NCBI RefSeq assembly: GCF_000375425.1
Contig: NZ_AQXG01000003.1
Coordinates: 186,001-250,000 of the forward strand
Reading direction: 5' to 3'
DNA: 64,000 bases
Origin: Gracilimonas tropica DSM 19535
GTDB taxonomy: Bacteria > Bacteroidota > Rhodothermia > Balneolales > Balneolaceae
The stretch's first letter is position 1, and every line of letters starts with the position of its first letter. The notes beneath the pieces were generated by a model, which saw nothing but the letters and a program-made list of their open reading frames with translations, did not search any database and was not told where the DNA came from. Positions 34,512 through 42,818 of this stretch are shown piece after piece. The translations under genes were made by a program, and so were the position numbers.

Positions 34512-36290
34512 TTATTCTCCGGGAATCAGCTGATCTTTATACTGTAGCTCATAGAGTTTTTTATAAATCCCTTCATCTTTAAGAATGAGCTCTTGATGAC
34601 TTCCGGACTCCCGTACCTTTCCCTTATGCATTACCAAAATTGTATCCGCGTGTTGGATGGTTGACAGACGATGAGCAACCACTATTGAGGTCCTTCCTTC
34701 CATCATCAGCCTGCTGGCCTCCGTTACCAGGGCTTCTGTTTCAGAATCCACACTTGATGTAGCCTCATCGAGTATCAGGATCTCAGGATCATAAACCAAT
34801 GCCCTGACAAAACAAATTAGCTGTCTTTGTCCCATGGATAAAGAAGCTCCCCGCTCCTGAAGAACGTAATCATACTTTTCAGGCAACTTTTCGATAAAAC
34901 GATGCGCTTCTACTTTGTGAGCCGCCTCTACCACCTGCTCACGAGTTATATTCTGATTACCAAGGGTGATGTTCTCTAATATGGACCCGGAAAATAGAGC
35001 ATTATCCTGTAGAACGAGCCCAAAATGAGAGCGAAGATCTTTTAAAGTGAGGTCGCGTATGTCAACTCCATCAATCTTGATGCTGCCTTTTTCGATATCA
35101 TAATATCGCAATAATAAATTGATGATCGTTGTCTTTCCGGCTCCGGTAGCTCCTACTATTGCAATATCCTCACCTGGTTCCGCAGTAAAAGAAACATCCT
35201 TCAATACGTAATCTTCTTCTTCGTTGTACTTAAACCAAACATTTTGAAACTCGATCTTCCCTTTTGGATCGGTGATCTTTTTGGGATTTTCAGTTTCCAC
35301 AACTTTAGTCTCTGTATCCAACACATTAAATATTCGTTCGGATGAAGCCAAAGCCGATTGCAATGTATTGAACTTCTCCGAAAGTCCCTGAATGGGCCGG
35401 AAGAATTGCCGTGCATACTGTATAAAAGCTACCAATACGCCAAAGGTTACGCCATCCATAAGAGCTCTGGCCCCACCATACCAAACGATCAGCGCCATGG
35501 CCAAACTTGCGGTAACTTCTACGATAGGCCAGAATATGGCAAAGTAAAAAATGGTTTCGATGTAAGCATCCCTATGACCGGCGTTGATCTTCTCAAACTT
35601 TTCTTTCTGTTTTTCTTCGCGGTTGAAAAGCTGCACCACATCCATCCCATTGATGTGCTCCTGAACGAAAGAATTAAGCTGGGCGATCTTGTCCCGAACT
35701 TCCAAAAAAGTAACCCTGACTTTTGCCTTAAACCAGAAAGTTGCGTAAAAAAGGATAGGTAATACCGTAAGCGTTACCAGGGTGAGTTCCCAGTTCATGG
35801 AAAACATGAAGTACAGGATAAAGATGATCCTGAACATATCTCCGATGATAGTAACCACCCCATCCGAGAGCAACTCGCTGAGGGCCTCAATATCACTGGT
35901 AGTTCGGGTGATCAACCTTCCAATTGGGTTCTTATCAAAAAACTGAACATTCAGGTTTTGGATCTTTTCGAATACCGTATTACGGAGTGAATACAACGAA
36001 TTTTGCCCAAACCAACGAGTGATGTACGTATTAAATACCAGCAAAATAAATTCGCCTAATAATGCTCCACCTAATAATGTGATGATCCACCAAAGACCTT
36101 CAAAGTCATCGGTTGCTATATATTCATCAACTGCAATTTGAGTGAGCTTTGGACGTATAGTACCCAAATAAGCTGCTGATAGCGTTAAAACTACAGCCAG
36201 AATAACGTACCATCTGTAAGGTCTCAGAAAAAAATAAAGCCGCCGAATCAAAGTTCTGTCGACGGCTTTAGCGTTAGATTTATTACTCAC
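34512..36290 (-). CDS. ABC exporter half-transporter with non-canonical signature motif (LSMGQ)
   Basis: Six transmembrane helices (about 20-330) and a nucleotide-binding domain. Walker A is VGATGAGKTT, Walker B ILILDEATSSVD with the catalytic Glu intact, and the H-loop VAHRLST is present. The signature motif is LSMGQ where LSGGQ is usual. This pattern, with a canonical Walker B but altered signature, is seen in one subunit of heterodimeric exporters such as BmrCD/TM287-288. The start is GTG at 36290. The second half-transporter gene lies beyond rnz on the same strand. Substrate unknown (lipid or drug). Confidence 0.9.
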   Translation of the reverse strand: MSNKSNAKAVDRTLIRRLYFFLRPYRWYVILAVVLTLSAAYLGTIRPKLTQIAVDEYIATDDFEGLWWIITLLGGALLGEFILLVFNTYITRWFGQNSLYSLRNTVFEKIQNLNVQFFDKNPIGRLITRTTSDIEALSELLSDGVVTIIGDMFRIIFILYFMFSMNWELTLVTLTVLPILFYATFWFKAKVRVTFLEVRDKIAQLNSFVQEHINGMDVVQLFNREEKQKEKFEKINAGHRDAYIETIFYFAIFWPIVEVTASLAMALIVWYGGARALMDGVTFGVLVAFIQYARQFFRPIQGLSEKFNTLQSALASSERIFNVLDTETKVVETENPKKITDPKGKIEFQNVWFKYNEEEDYVLKDVSFTAEPGEDIAIVGATGAGKTTIINLLLRYYDIEKGSIKIDGVDIRDLTLKDLRSHFGLVLQDNALFSGSILENITLGNQNITREQVVEAAHKVEAHRFIEKLPEKYDYVLQERGASLSMGQRQLICFVRALVYDPEILILDEATSSVDSETEALVTEASRLMMEGRTSIVVAHRLSTIQHADTILVMHKGKVRESGSHQELILKDEGIYKKLYELQYKDQLIPGE

Positions 36291-36301
36291 TTCTTATGAT
36301 T

Positions 36302-37531
36302 TTAGAATCTGTCAAAATCATCATACGAAGATCTTGGGGTGATCTTACGATGTGAGTTTGAATCAGAATCATCTTTCTTATCTTTGATATTAGCGCTGTA
36401 CGTACTGCTTCCGTAGGTTTTACGCTTCTTGTAATTGCTTCTTCCAGAAGAGCTGTTAGAACTGCTTCTACGGTTTCCTTTACCGCCTTTTCGGCTGCGG
36501 AAGTTTTTCTTGGAACCGCCTTTATGACTACTTCTTCCCTTACTTCCACCACTTGATTTCTTATTGAGCTCATTCAACTCAACCTTTGGTGTTATGATGC
36601 CTCGTTCGTGAGTTGGATCTGTAAAGATGGGTCGCAATTCATTAGCGATCCAGGCAGGATAAAATCCTTCCCTGGCTTCCTTCAAAAGATCATGCTCGTT
36701 AGTGTATCGGGCTGAAAAGTGACCAATTACCAACAATTTGGTTTGTGCTTCGGTAGCTACACGAGCGGCATCAGCGGTAGAAGAATGTCCGGTTTCTTTG
36801 GCTTTATCTTCAAGGTCTTTACCAAAAGTAGCTTCGTGGTAAAGAATGTTGGTATTCATCGCAAGCTTAACAGCCTGGGGCGTGTATTCCGTATCCGTTA
36901 CATAAGCAAAGCTGTCGCCAGGTCGCGGGTGACCTACGATCTCATACGATTTCACAACGGTGCCATCATCTAATGTCACATCTTCGCCGGCTTTCAGAGC
37001 CTTGTACTGCTCATCTTTATTAATGCCCAGCTTCTCAGCTTTATCTGCATCTACTTTACCGGGACGATCTTTCTCTTGAAAACGATAACCTACACAAAAT
37101 TTGGTATGGTTCAGAGGGCGGGCTTCTACATAGTATTCCTCTTCGTCAAAAACAGTTTCTGCATCAGATAGGTCGTGATCGATCTCGTGAAAGTTGATTT
37201 CATAATTCACATCGATCTCAGCAAATTTCAGATTGAATTCTACAAAATCTTTTAATCCCTTAGGCCCTACCAATGTTATCGGTTTATCGCGGCGTTGTAA
37301 TTGCAAGGTAGCCAACAGTCCCAATAGCCCACCAAAGTGATCTATATCGAAATGCGAAATAAATACGGCTTCTATTTTTGAGCGTTTTATTCCGGCTTGC
37401 AGCATGCGCATTTGTGCATTTTCACCGCAATCAAAAAGGAATACACTTCCTTCTCTCCATAGTGCTACTGAGGGTAGGTGACGAACTGCGGTTGGGGTTG
37501 CAGATGCTACTCCTAATGGTACTACTATCAT
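36302..37531 (-). CDS. rnz: Ribonuclease Z (tRNase Z) with HxDxDH motif and basic C-terminal tail
   Basis: 3'-tRNA-processing metallo-beta-lactamase. Family features: VPLGVASATPT start, PLNHTKFCVGYRFQEKDRPG, the exosite-type KVDADKAEKLGI, FAYVTDTEYT, HEATFGKD with GHSSTADAARVA, and IGHFSARY. The metal motif is SHFDIDHFGG, so the second His of HxHxDH is Asp. Residues about 312-409 form a disordered, Gly/Ser/Lys/Arg-rich tail that ends acidic (SSYDDFDRF). It lies 11 nt upstream of one ABC half-exporter and 67 nt downstream of the other. Confidence 0.9.
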   Translation of the reverse strand: MIVVPLGVASATPTAVRHLPSVALWREGSVFLFDCGENAQMRMLQAGIKRSKIEAVFISHFDIDHFGGLLGLLATLQLQRRDKPITLVGPKGLKDFVEFNLKFAEIDVNYEINFHEIDHDLSDAETVFDEEEYYVEARPLNHTKFCVGYRFQEKDRPGKVDADKAEKLGINKDEQYKALKAGEDVTLDDGTVVKSYEIVGHPRPGDSFAYVTDTEYTPQAVKLAMNTNILYHEATFGKDLEDKAKETGHSSTADAARVATEAQTKLLVIGHFSARYTNEHDLLKEAREGFYPAWIANELRPIFTDPTHERGIITPKVELNELNKKSSGGSKGRSSHKGGSKKNFRSRKGGKGNRRSSSNSSSGRSNYKKRKTYGSSTYSANIKDKKDDSDSNSHRKITPRSSYDDFDRF

Positions 37532-37598
37532 TGTTATATCTCCCGTTATGTGATTTTTTATGGGCTATGCGTTCAAACAATCAGCCCTGGGTTATTTT

Positions 37599-39392
37599 TT
37601 ATATTTCTGCTAATTCTTGTTCTAATAGCTGTTTGTTATACATGGCGGTGTATCTGCCGTTTTCAGCCAACAGGTCCTCATGCGTTCCTGATTCTACAAT
37701 CTGTCCTTCTTCTAAGTAGTAAATTTTATCAGCGTCCTTAATAGTCGATATTCGATGACTAATCATGATAGTTGTTCTGCCGCTTAATTCTTGTCTCAGA
37801 TGTTTTAGTATTGCGTCTTCTGTTTTTGTATCTACCGCACTCAGAGAGTCATCAAATATTAAAATCCTGGGGTCCTTGATCAATGCTCTTGCGATGGCTG
37901 TCCTTTGCTTCTGCCCACCGGATAAGGTTATACCCCTTTCTCCAAGCATGGTCTGAAATTTTTTCTCAAAATCCAAAATATTCTCTTTTACCTGTGCTTT
38001 TTCTGCAGCAGTTTCGATCAACTCTTCCGAAGCATTTTCAACTCCAAATGCAATATTTTCGCCAATCGTGTCTGAAAATAAAAAGGTTTCCTGAGGAACG
38101 AAACCCATAGCTTGCCTTACTTGCTTCAATGACCATTTTCTTAGGTTTTCTCCATCGAGCAATATTTCACCTTCGGTGGGGTCAAACAATCGTGGAATTA
38201 ACTGAACAATGGTAGATTTTCCGGATCCGGTTCTCCCTACAATGGCAATATTCTCTCCGGGTTGAATGGTTAAATTGATATTTTGGAGCACCGGTTCAAC
38301 AGATCCCGGGTATTTAAATCCAACATTTTTAAACTCAATAAGTCCTTCTACCTCCCGATCGATCTTCTCCTCACTGTCTTTGATCTCAACAGGTTCATCC
38401 ATTAATTCTTTAATACGATGCCATGATGCCAGAGAACGTTGAAACCTGTTCGTGGTGTAACCTAATGCCGCTACCGGCCAGATCAAATAGGCTACATAAA
38501 TTAAAAATTCAGCAATATTACCTACCGTTAGTGTCCCGGCAATAACCATCTCCCCTCCTTTCCAAATTACGATCAACAGGGAGATACCGATCAAAAAGTT
38601 CAAGGCCGGATGAAACATAGATTCGATCATATCTAACCGCAATTTTTTCTTTCGGTAAGACTCACTTTCCTTTTCAAATAACATCTGTTCATGATCTATC
38701 CGGTTGTAGGCTTTAATGAGCCGGATGGCAGAAAAAGTCTCTTTTGCCCTTCCCGCAAGCGTAGAATATTGTTCCTGTATAATGGTGGAATGTTTATGAA
38801 TGAATCCGGTGATCCAATATGCGAAAACAGAGATCAAAGGCAGGGGTATAAGCGCCCATAATGTCAAAGTTGGGTTTACAAGAAACATCATGGTTAAAAC
38901 AAAACCCGCTCTTGTAACGGTGTTGATACTGTACATGATCACCGGGCCGTAGTAATCCCGCACCTTGCCTACATCTTCGGTGGCTCTTACATAGGTTTCT
39001 CCTGATGAATGTTCGGCATAATACCGCTGAGGAAGAGACATCAATTTATCAACAATATCGTTACGGATATCAAATTCTACCTTCCTTGATGTTACGATCA
39101 ATGTTTGCCGTGTAGCAAACAACAAAACACCATAAAGCATCACGGTGCCAATCAAAAACAAAGAATTGGTAGCCAGTATTTTAGAGGCTTCAGATGCAAA
39201 TAGCGTTTGAAGAAAAGAATCAGGAATATCGAAGTTCGAACCACCCAAAGCTTCCACTTCATCCATTGTCTGCCGGATCAAAACGGGAATCCAAACAAGG
39301 AAAAAGTTCGATGCAGTCAGAAATAAGGCACCTAATATCATAGTGCCCTTATATTTCCTTAAGTATTTATTTAGCTCTTTTAATGCTCCCAA
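37599..39392 (-). CDS. ABC exporter half-transporter with degenerate catalytic site (Walker B Glu to Asp)
   Basis: Six transmembrane helices (about 17-320) followed by a nucleotide-binding domain with Walker A VGRTGSGKST and a canonical signature LSGGQKQRTAIARAL. Walker B reads ILIFDDSLSAVD, where the catalytic Glu is Asp, as in BmrC/YheI. Together with the LSMGQ partner gene, one composite ATP site (this Walker A/B plus the partner signature) would be degenerate. The start is a TTG at 39392 preceded by AGG-type Shine-Dalgarno sequences; no ATG precedes the first helix. Confidence 0.9.
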   Translation of the reverse strand: MGALKELNKYLRKYKGTMILGALFLTASNFFLVWIPVLIRQTMDEVEALGGSNFDIPDSFLQTLFASEASKILATNSLFLIGTVMLYGVLLFATRQTLIVTSRKVEFDIRNDIVDKLMSLPQRYYAEHSSGETYVRATEDVGKVRDYYGPVIMYSINTVTRAGFVLTMMFLVNPTLTLWALIPLPLISVFAYWITGFIHKHSTIIQEQYSTLAGRAKETFSAIRLIKAYNRIDHEQMLFEKESESYRKKKLRLDMIESMFHPALNFLIGISLLIVIWKGGEMVIAGTLTVGNIAEFLIYVAYLIWPVAALGYTTNRFQRSLASWHRIKELMDEPVEIKDSEEKIDREVEGLIEFKNVGFKYPGSVEPVLQNINLTIQPGENIAIVGRTGSGKSTIVQLIPRLFDPTEGEILLDGENLRKWSLKQVRQAMGFVPQETFLFSDTIGENIAFGVENASEELIETAAEKAQVKENILDFEKKFQTMLGERGITLSGGQKQRTAIARALIKDPRILIFDDSLSAVDTKTEDAILKHLRQELSGRTTIMISHRISTIKDADKIYYLEEGQIVESGTHEDLLAENGRYTAMYNKQLLEQELAEI

Positions 39393-39434
39393 ACCTGTCC
39401 TTTAGTTTGGTATATGACGATTTTTATTATTTTT

Positions 39435-40463
39435 TCAATCGGCAAATTGTTCAACCCAATGCTTGCCTAACCTCAATCCGGATAAATAAGCTGATTCCAC
39501 GGTATTGCCATTCATATAAGATCCAACCAATGCCAATGGCGTCTCGTTTCCTTTTATTTCCATAAAATCATGGGGAAGTGGATTTTTAGCCTGACTATAT
39601 CTCCAGAAATGAATTTGACTCCACTCAGGCAGCGCTGCCCAACCTCCAAGAATTGTACTAAGCCGGTCAAGTATTATCTCTTTCACTTCTTCACGATCCG
39701 TGTAAATGTGTTCTTTTGCGAATTCTGATGAGGTTTGAATAACCAGGTTTTTAGCACCGTCTGTTCTTTTTGTGGATTCGTTTGAAATCCATTGAATTAC
39801 CTCATCATCACATTCCAAAGCATTCCAGGAAGGCAAATTTGCTTCCTCATAACCAGCCATCACTGTATATTGAGAATCATATTCCACTTCATCAATCTCT
39901 CTGATCAGTTTCAACGTCTCGATCTCATCAATGGTGGTATTTAGCAAAGCGTAAGCTTGGCGTGCCGGAGCTGCGATAATAACAGCATCGGCACTTTCAG
40001 TGAGTGCAGTTGGAAAATTCAGCATCCAGCTTTTCTTTTTGCGACGATTCTCTCCAATGTGAGTGAGTCCTCCCACCTTTTCATTCAACCGAATATCGAG
40101 ATTTCGTCCAAGGTATTTTCCAATGGAATTCATGCCGTTAGCGGCAATGTAAAAAGGAGTATCGTGATCAAGATCACTGATGTCTCCATCTTCATTGCGT
40201 TTAGCAAAATGGCCTTCCCAGGTAGTCAGGATATTTTTTGCGGCCAACTCTGTAACAAACTTTTTAAACTCGGATGATTTAGCCGTAAAGAATGGTACCC
40301 CGTGGTCTAATTTTTGTGAAAGATCTTTACCGGCATACCGTGTTGCAAGCCGGCCTCCATATCCACCGCTTTTTTCATAAACTACAACTTCATGTCCGGC
40401 ATTAGCTAATTCCCGCCCGGCTGCTAATCCTGAAATTCCTGCTCCGATTACCGCAATTTTCAT
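39435..40463 (-). CDS. Renalase-like FAD-dependent oxidoreductase
   Basis: A 342-residue flavoprotein with the N-terminal dinucleotide motif IAVIGAGISGLAAGRELANA and the second FAD motif SGGYGGRLATRYA, then LDHGVPFFTA. The C-terminus has a FAD-contact segment LALVGSYMNGNTVESAYLSG. This matches the bacterial renalase/NAD(P)-amine oxidoreductase family, whose members oxidise aberrant NAD(P)H isomers; the substrate here is unproven. It lies 42 nt upstream of the ABC gene on the same strand. Confidence 0.88.
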   Translation of the reverse strand: MKIAVIGAGISGLAAGRELANAGHEVVVYEKSGGYGGRLATRYAGKDLSQKLDHGVPFFTAKSSEFKKFVTELAAKNILTTWEGHFAKRNEDGDISDLDHDTPFYIAANGMNSIGKYLGRNLDIRLNEKVGGLTHIGENRRKKKSWMLNFPTALTESADAVIIAAPARQAYALLNTTIDEIETLKLIREIDEVEYDSQYTVMAGYEEANLPSWNALECDDEVIQWISNESTKRTDGAKNLVIQTSSEFAKEHIYTDREEVKEIILDRLSTILGGWAALPEWSQIHFWRYSQAKNPLPHDFMEIKGNETPLALVGSYMNGNTVESAYLSGLRLGKHWVEQFAD

Positions 40464-40499
40464 GTATCTATAATTTAAAAGTTCTGTATTTGATGAATT

Positions 40500-41870
40500 T
40501 TAGTCTATCTCGAATAATGATACGCGTGGTTTGACTGCCTTTTTATCTAATAAGGCAGGCCAATAAGCCACAACTTCACTTGCTTTTGGGCGCCCTCCCG
40601 CAAAACCTGTGACTCCGCTGGGACCTGTTAAAATAAGAGGTGCAATTTCCATCCCAAAGCGATTCAAATCGTTTTTATTTTGGCCGGAAACGGATATCCT
40701 CATCTGGATTTCATCGTAATCGGTATTTAATGCTTCTTCTGTTACCGGTTTCTCATCATTTCCGTTATAGCCAACATATTCTTTGTGGAATTCTTCAAAA
40801 TTCAATCCAAGCGCCTCTGCTCTTTTTTCAAGAATTTCAGCTCCTTTTACCGCTTTTTTCAGTGCATCTGGCCAACTGTAAACCAAGGTTGAGGAAAGCT
40901 TAAATCCATCATTATAACTTGCCGACACTTTATATGTTGGCGTATCCGGATGTCCTTTTATCCCGGATACTTTTACCCGATTGGGGCCTGTTTCCTCAAC
41001 ATGAATAGAAGTAAAATCGGCGATCACATCAGGCGTAATATATTCGGCAGGATTTCCGATCTCGTACAACAGCTGCTCCTTGACGGTCATTTCACTTACC
41101 AAACCGCCGGTTCCTTCATGTTTGGTTACATAAAAATCGCCATTTGGATATGCTTCAATGATCGGAAAACCTATATCCACAAAATCTTCTACTTTTTCCC
41201 AATCCGTAAAATTCCCACCGGAAACCTGGGCACCACATTCAATGATATGGCCGGCTATGGTACCAACCGCCATTTTATCAAAATCTTCGGCATCCCATCC
41301 AAACTCGTGAATCATGGGAGCAAGAGTCAAGCCGGTATCTGTAACACGCCCGGTAATGATGACATCCGCCCCTTTATTCAGAGCCTCTACAATGGGTTGA
41401 CATCCGAAATAAACATTCGCACTTAAAAGATCTTCTTTAACCTCTGCGATCGGACGGCCGTCGTCCATGTTTTTTAGTTCGTGTCCGGCCGAAACCAATT
41501 CATCGATACGGTCTAAAATGTTATCCCCGTCAACAACTGCAACTTTGAGTCCGTGATATCCTTTTTCTTTGGCTATTTTCAGAATCTCATCTTTACAGGC
41601 ATTTGGATTAACTCCTCCTGCATTGCTGATCACCTTGATGCCATCATTCTTGATCTCAGGAAGTACCTGTTCCACTACATTCACAAAATCACGTGCATAG
41701 CCCCATTCGGGATTTCGCATTTTTTGTTTTTGCATGATGGACATTGTCACTTCAGCGAGGTAGTCCATTACCAAATAATCAATAGGACCTTTTTTAGCCT
41801 GCTTGACGGGGGCATTTGGCAGATCTCCCCAAAACCCTTGACCGGATGCAATACGAATAAAATCTTTCAT
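40500..41870 (-). CDS. AtuA-like protein (DUF1446)
   Basis: A 456-residue cytosolic protein of the DUF1446 family. IRIASGQGFWGDLPNAPVKQ opens it, and IKVISNAGGVNPNACKDEIL, VYFGCQPIVEALNKGADVII then TGRVTDTGLTLAPM and AGHIIECGAQVSGGNFTDW are the family hallmarks. AtuA belongs to the acyclic terpene (citronellol) degradation cluster, and the family often lies near acyl-CoA carboxylases; a carboxylase beta subunit is 16 kb away here. The biochemical role is unknown. I chose the ATG at 41870 because it starts the conserved IRIASGQGFWGD segment; the longer frame is not conserved-looking. Confidence 0.88.
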   Translation of the reverse strand: MKDFIRIASGQGFWGDLPNAPVKQAKKGPIDYLVMDYLAEVTMSIMQKQKMRNPEWGYARDFVNVVEQVLPEIKNDGIKVISNAGGVNPNACKDEILKIAKEKGYHGLKVAVVDGDNILDRIDELVSAGHELKNMDDGRPIAEVKEDLLSANVYFGCQPIVEALNKGADVIITGRVTDTGLTLAPMIHEFGWDAEDFDKMAVGTIAGHIIECGAQVSGGNFTDWEKVEDFVDIGFPIIEAYPNGDFYVTKHEGTGGLVSEMTVKEQLLYEIGNPAEYITPDVIADFTSIHVEETGPNRVKVSGIKGHPDTPTYKVSASYNDGFKLSSTLVYSWPDALKKAVKGAEILEKRAEALGLNFEEFHKEYVGYNGNDEKPVTEEALNTDYDEIQMRISVSGQNKNDLNRFGMEIAPLILTGPSGVTGFAGGRPKASEVVAYWPALLDKKAVKPRVSLFEID

Positions 41871-41936
41871 AAATACTGCTTGATTGAAACAACTTAAATT
41901 CGCGAGGAATATCGGGATATTTTTACTGCATTTGAA

Positions 41937-41971
41937 ATAAAAAAACCCTGTCTTTGTCAAAAAGACAGGGT
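41937..41971 (-). terminator. Intrinsic terminator downstream of response regulator 1
   Basis: ACCCTGTCTTT and AAAGACAGGGT form an 11-bp stem with a GTCAA loop. On the minus strand it is followed by a run of T residues. It ends transcripts coming from the response regulator gene at 42102 and separates it from the AtuA-like gene, whose own promoter must lie within or below it. Confidence 0.88.
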
Positions 41972-42043
41972 CTGTGTCTATTAGGTTAGTGTAGTCGGAA
42001 GGACTAACGTTCTTGTAAGATAAAAATCAGGTTTGAGAAGATA

Positions 42044-42061
42044 ACCGCATGGACATGTGGT
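42044..42061. promoter_or_regulatory. 18-bp palindrome, copy 1 (ACCGCATGGACATGTGGT)
   Basis: Left half ACCGCATG against ACCACATG (reverse complement of the right half CATGTGGT): one mismatch, 2-nt centre. It lies 41 nt downstream of response regulator 1, upstream of the terminator and the AtuA-like gene. It fits the consensus of the other three copies; the 8-2-8 spacing is close to the 7-2-7 sites used by NarL-type regulators. Confidence 0.45.
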
Positions 42062-42101
42062 CTTACATACAATCAGTACAAAGTCTTTATTTTGCAGAAA
42101 A

Positions 42102-42740
42102 TTAATCTCGATCCGGGTTTATAATTCTTTTACTGATTCCCTTGGCAATAGCTTCCGAACGGGAATGGACTTCCAGTTTTTGGTAAATATTTCGAATGTG
42201 ATGGCGAACACCATCTACAGAAAGAAAGATCTTTTTACCTATAGCAGCATATGATCGTCCTGTAGCCAATTCTTTCAAAATTTGAATTTCCCGCTCAGAT
42301 AATTCTTCCTCGAGATCGGCCGCTTTTTGAAAGGTTGCTATAACCTTACGGGCTATGTTTGGGGTAATGGGGGAACCTCCATTATGGGCATCACGAATAG
42401 CACTGACCATCTCATCTGGGGTTACTTTTTTCATCAGATATCCAACTGCTCCTGCTTTAAGGGCATCAAAAATGTGATCGTCGTCATCATGAACCGTAGC
42501 CATTATAATATTCACATCAGGATGATGTTCTCTCATATAATTAACTCCTTCTATTCCGGACATTCCGGGTAAACCAATGTCCATAATCGCTACATTGATT
42601 TTGTTGATCACTTCAGACTCAAATGCTTCCTCACAAGAACCAAAGCTTCCTATTACTGTGAGATCATCTTCAAAATCGATGAATGTCTCCCACCCCTCTC
42701 TCATATACTCGTTGTCTTCTATTATGCCAACTTTTATCAC
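42102..42740 (-). CDS. NarL/LuxR-family response regulator 1
   Basis: Receiver domain (about 1-120): acidic pocket GIIEDNEYM, phospho-acceptor Asp in VAIMDIGLPGMSG, switch Thr/Ser region MATVHDDDDH and Lys in GYLMKKVTP. The C-terminal LuxR HTH (about 148-205) is LSEREIQILKELATGRSYAA then IGKKIFLSVDGVRHHIRNIY. The start is GTG at 42740 (GTG-ATA-AAA-GTT). It lies 78 nt downstream of the 962-residue sensor kinase, and a palindromic candidate operator is in the gap. It is very similar to response regulator 2. Confidence 0.95.
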   Translation of the reverse strand: MIKVGIIEDNEYMREGWETFIDFEDDLTVIGSFGSCEEAFESEVINKINVAIMDIGLPGMSGIEGVNYMREHHPDVNIIMATVHDDDDHIFDALKAGAVGYLMKKVTPDEMVSAIRDAHNGGSPITPNIARKVIATFQKAADLEEELSEREIQILKELATGRSYAAIGKKIFLSVDGVRHHIRNIYQKLEVHSRSEAIAKGISKRIINPDRD

Positions 42741-42798
42741 AGCAAATAAAATAAATTAATGTTTTGATTTTAATATAGACTCTTAATCAATTAAACTA

Positions 42799-42816
42799 AC
42801 TGCATAACTATGCGGT
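42799..42816. promoter_or_regulatory. 18-bp palindrome, copy 2 (ACTGCATAACTATGCGGT)
   Basis: ACTGCATA pairs with TATGCGGT (reverse complement ACCGCATA, one mismatch) around a 2-nt centre. It lies 59 nt upstream of response regulator 1 and 2 nt after the sensor kinase stop, a good position for autoregulation. Confidence 0.5.
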
Positions 42817-42818
42817 AT

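Noticed and set aside
36283..36573. 96-codon minus-strand ORF at the end of rnz
   Set aside because: It is the alternate frame of the low-complexity Lys/Arg/Ser/Gly tail of RNase Z, which gives spurious open frames.
41985..42015. GTTAGT/ACTAAC inverted repeat near the response regulator 1 terminator
   Set aside because: Six base pairs with a 12-nt loop and no T-tract or second copy; not distinguishable from chance.
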